NCBI RefSeq assembly: GCF_019578655.1
Contig: NC_063263.1
Span: forward strand, 16,863,001 to 16,927,000
DNA length: 64,000 bases
DNA from: Ricinus communis
Taxonomy: Eukaryota; Streptophyta; Magnoliopsida; Malpighiales; Euphorbiaceae
Reading direction: 5' to 3'
In this document: piece after piece, positions 63,433 through 64,000 of the stretch
How the letters are laid out: every line of letters starts with the position of its first letter
How positions within the stretch are numbered: position 1 is the first letter of the stretch
Program-made: the position numbers and the translations under genes
The notes under the pieces: model-generated
The model's input: only the letters and a program-made list of their open reading frames with translations
Databases searched by the model: none
What the model was told of the DNA's origin: nothing

Positions 63433-64000
63433 ATGACCTCAACATGGTAACTATCTGATATCTGAACAATTGTTCATTGTTGACTAGCAGATAATTGTCA
63501 TATAACTCATGTTTCAATTCTACAAGGAGATCCAGTGATGAAAGAAAAACTCACTTATATGTTGTATTGTGGAGTTATTTAATCCTCTGAACTCTTGTTC
63601 AGCCCTAAATAATCAAATCCTGAAACAACCATTCAGCAAGCATCCTTCCCGTGCTATCTTAAGAACTAAATTGGACTTATGTTTTGACCATGGTTAAGGG
63701 TTCAATTCTCACTCTTTAGTTTTCTTTGGTCCAATTTGCACGACATTAGTTGATAGTAACACCAGTTCCTTCAAATTTGTTTGCTCCAATCTTCTCCCTC
63801 TCTCTCTCTCTCCATTTCTCTAATTGCTAGGCTAATATGTAAAAAGCATTGCCTCGAGTTTCATATATTTATGAAGTACACTGCAATTTGCGTATATTGT
63901 TTTTCTTGTCTTTTCAGTGTTGGACAGTGTTTTCAAGACATCTGAATTTCTCGAAATACTTCAATGGCAGATTTGTTCCTGATGGTTTTGTTTCAAATTC
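63433..64000 (+). other. ADT 3' flank
   Basis: A possible 3' UTR intron runs from a donor-like ATG|GTAACT near 63446 to an acceptor TTTTCAG ending at about 63917. A (CT)n tract lies at about 63796-63812. No new gene begins before the window edge. Confidence 0.35.

Overview
This is nuclear DNA from a flowering plant, most likely a core eudicot. The genes carry many short AT-rich GT-AG introns and encode plant-type proteins, including a Dof zinc finger, an ICR/RIP ROP-interactor, a TET3/4-type tetraspanin and a plastid arogenate dehydratase. Between them lie long, very AT-rich intergenic stretches full of (TA)n tracts, MITE-like fold-back elements and decayed retroelements. A Malpighiales-like rosid is a guess; the species cannot be fixed from sequence reading alone. 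There are no bacterial operons, CRISPR arrays, rRNA genes or convincing tRNA genes.

Layout. 1-425: decayed Ty3/gypsy RNase H fragment, minus strand. 2675-6198 (+): class I phosphatidylinositol transfer protein, 10 coding exons including an 8-nt micro-exon. 8029-11998 (+): phosphoinositide-specific phospholipase C, 9 exons. 13811-14524 (+): tRNA-splicing endonuclease catalytic subunit SEN2, single coding exon. 15925-18068 (-): tetraspanin of the TET3/TET4 type, 2 exons joined by a GC-AG intron. 18069-31900: gene-poor AT-rich block with fold-back elements and a LINE reverse-transcriptase relic. 33421-37443 (+): ICR/RIP coiled-coil ROP effector with a long intron-bearing 5' leader. 42909-44717 (-): Dof transcription factor whose first coding exon is only 9 codons. 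44718-59870: second gene-poor block with MITE-like elements and microsatellites. 59871-63432 (+): arogenate/prephenate dehydratase, 11 exons, complete. The window ends in its 3' side.

How the genes relate. PITP and PI-PLC are neighbours on the same strand and act in the same phosphoinositide cycle: one moves PtdIns between membranes, the other cleaves phosphorylated derivatives to IP3 and DAG. The block SEN2 - tetraspanin - ICR - Dof matches, as recalled, the gene order of two duplicated Arabidopsis regions (At5g60230-At5g60200, and partly At3g45590-At3g45610). It therefore looks like an ancient conserved micro-syntenic block and helps assign orthology, with the Dof gene falling in the TMO6/DOF6 group. 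ADT supplies phenylalanine in plastids and has no evident functional link to the rest.

Exon borders were derived by hand from reading-frame continuity, GT/AG sites and family similarity. UTR borders are tentative. No wholly new biological system was seen. The most interesting signals are the 8-nt micro-exon, the GC-AG intron, the conserved syntenic block, and several fold-back elements, two with apparent target-site duplications.
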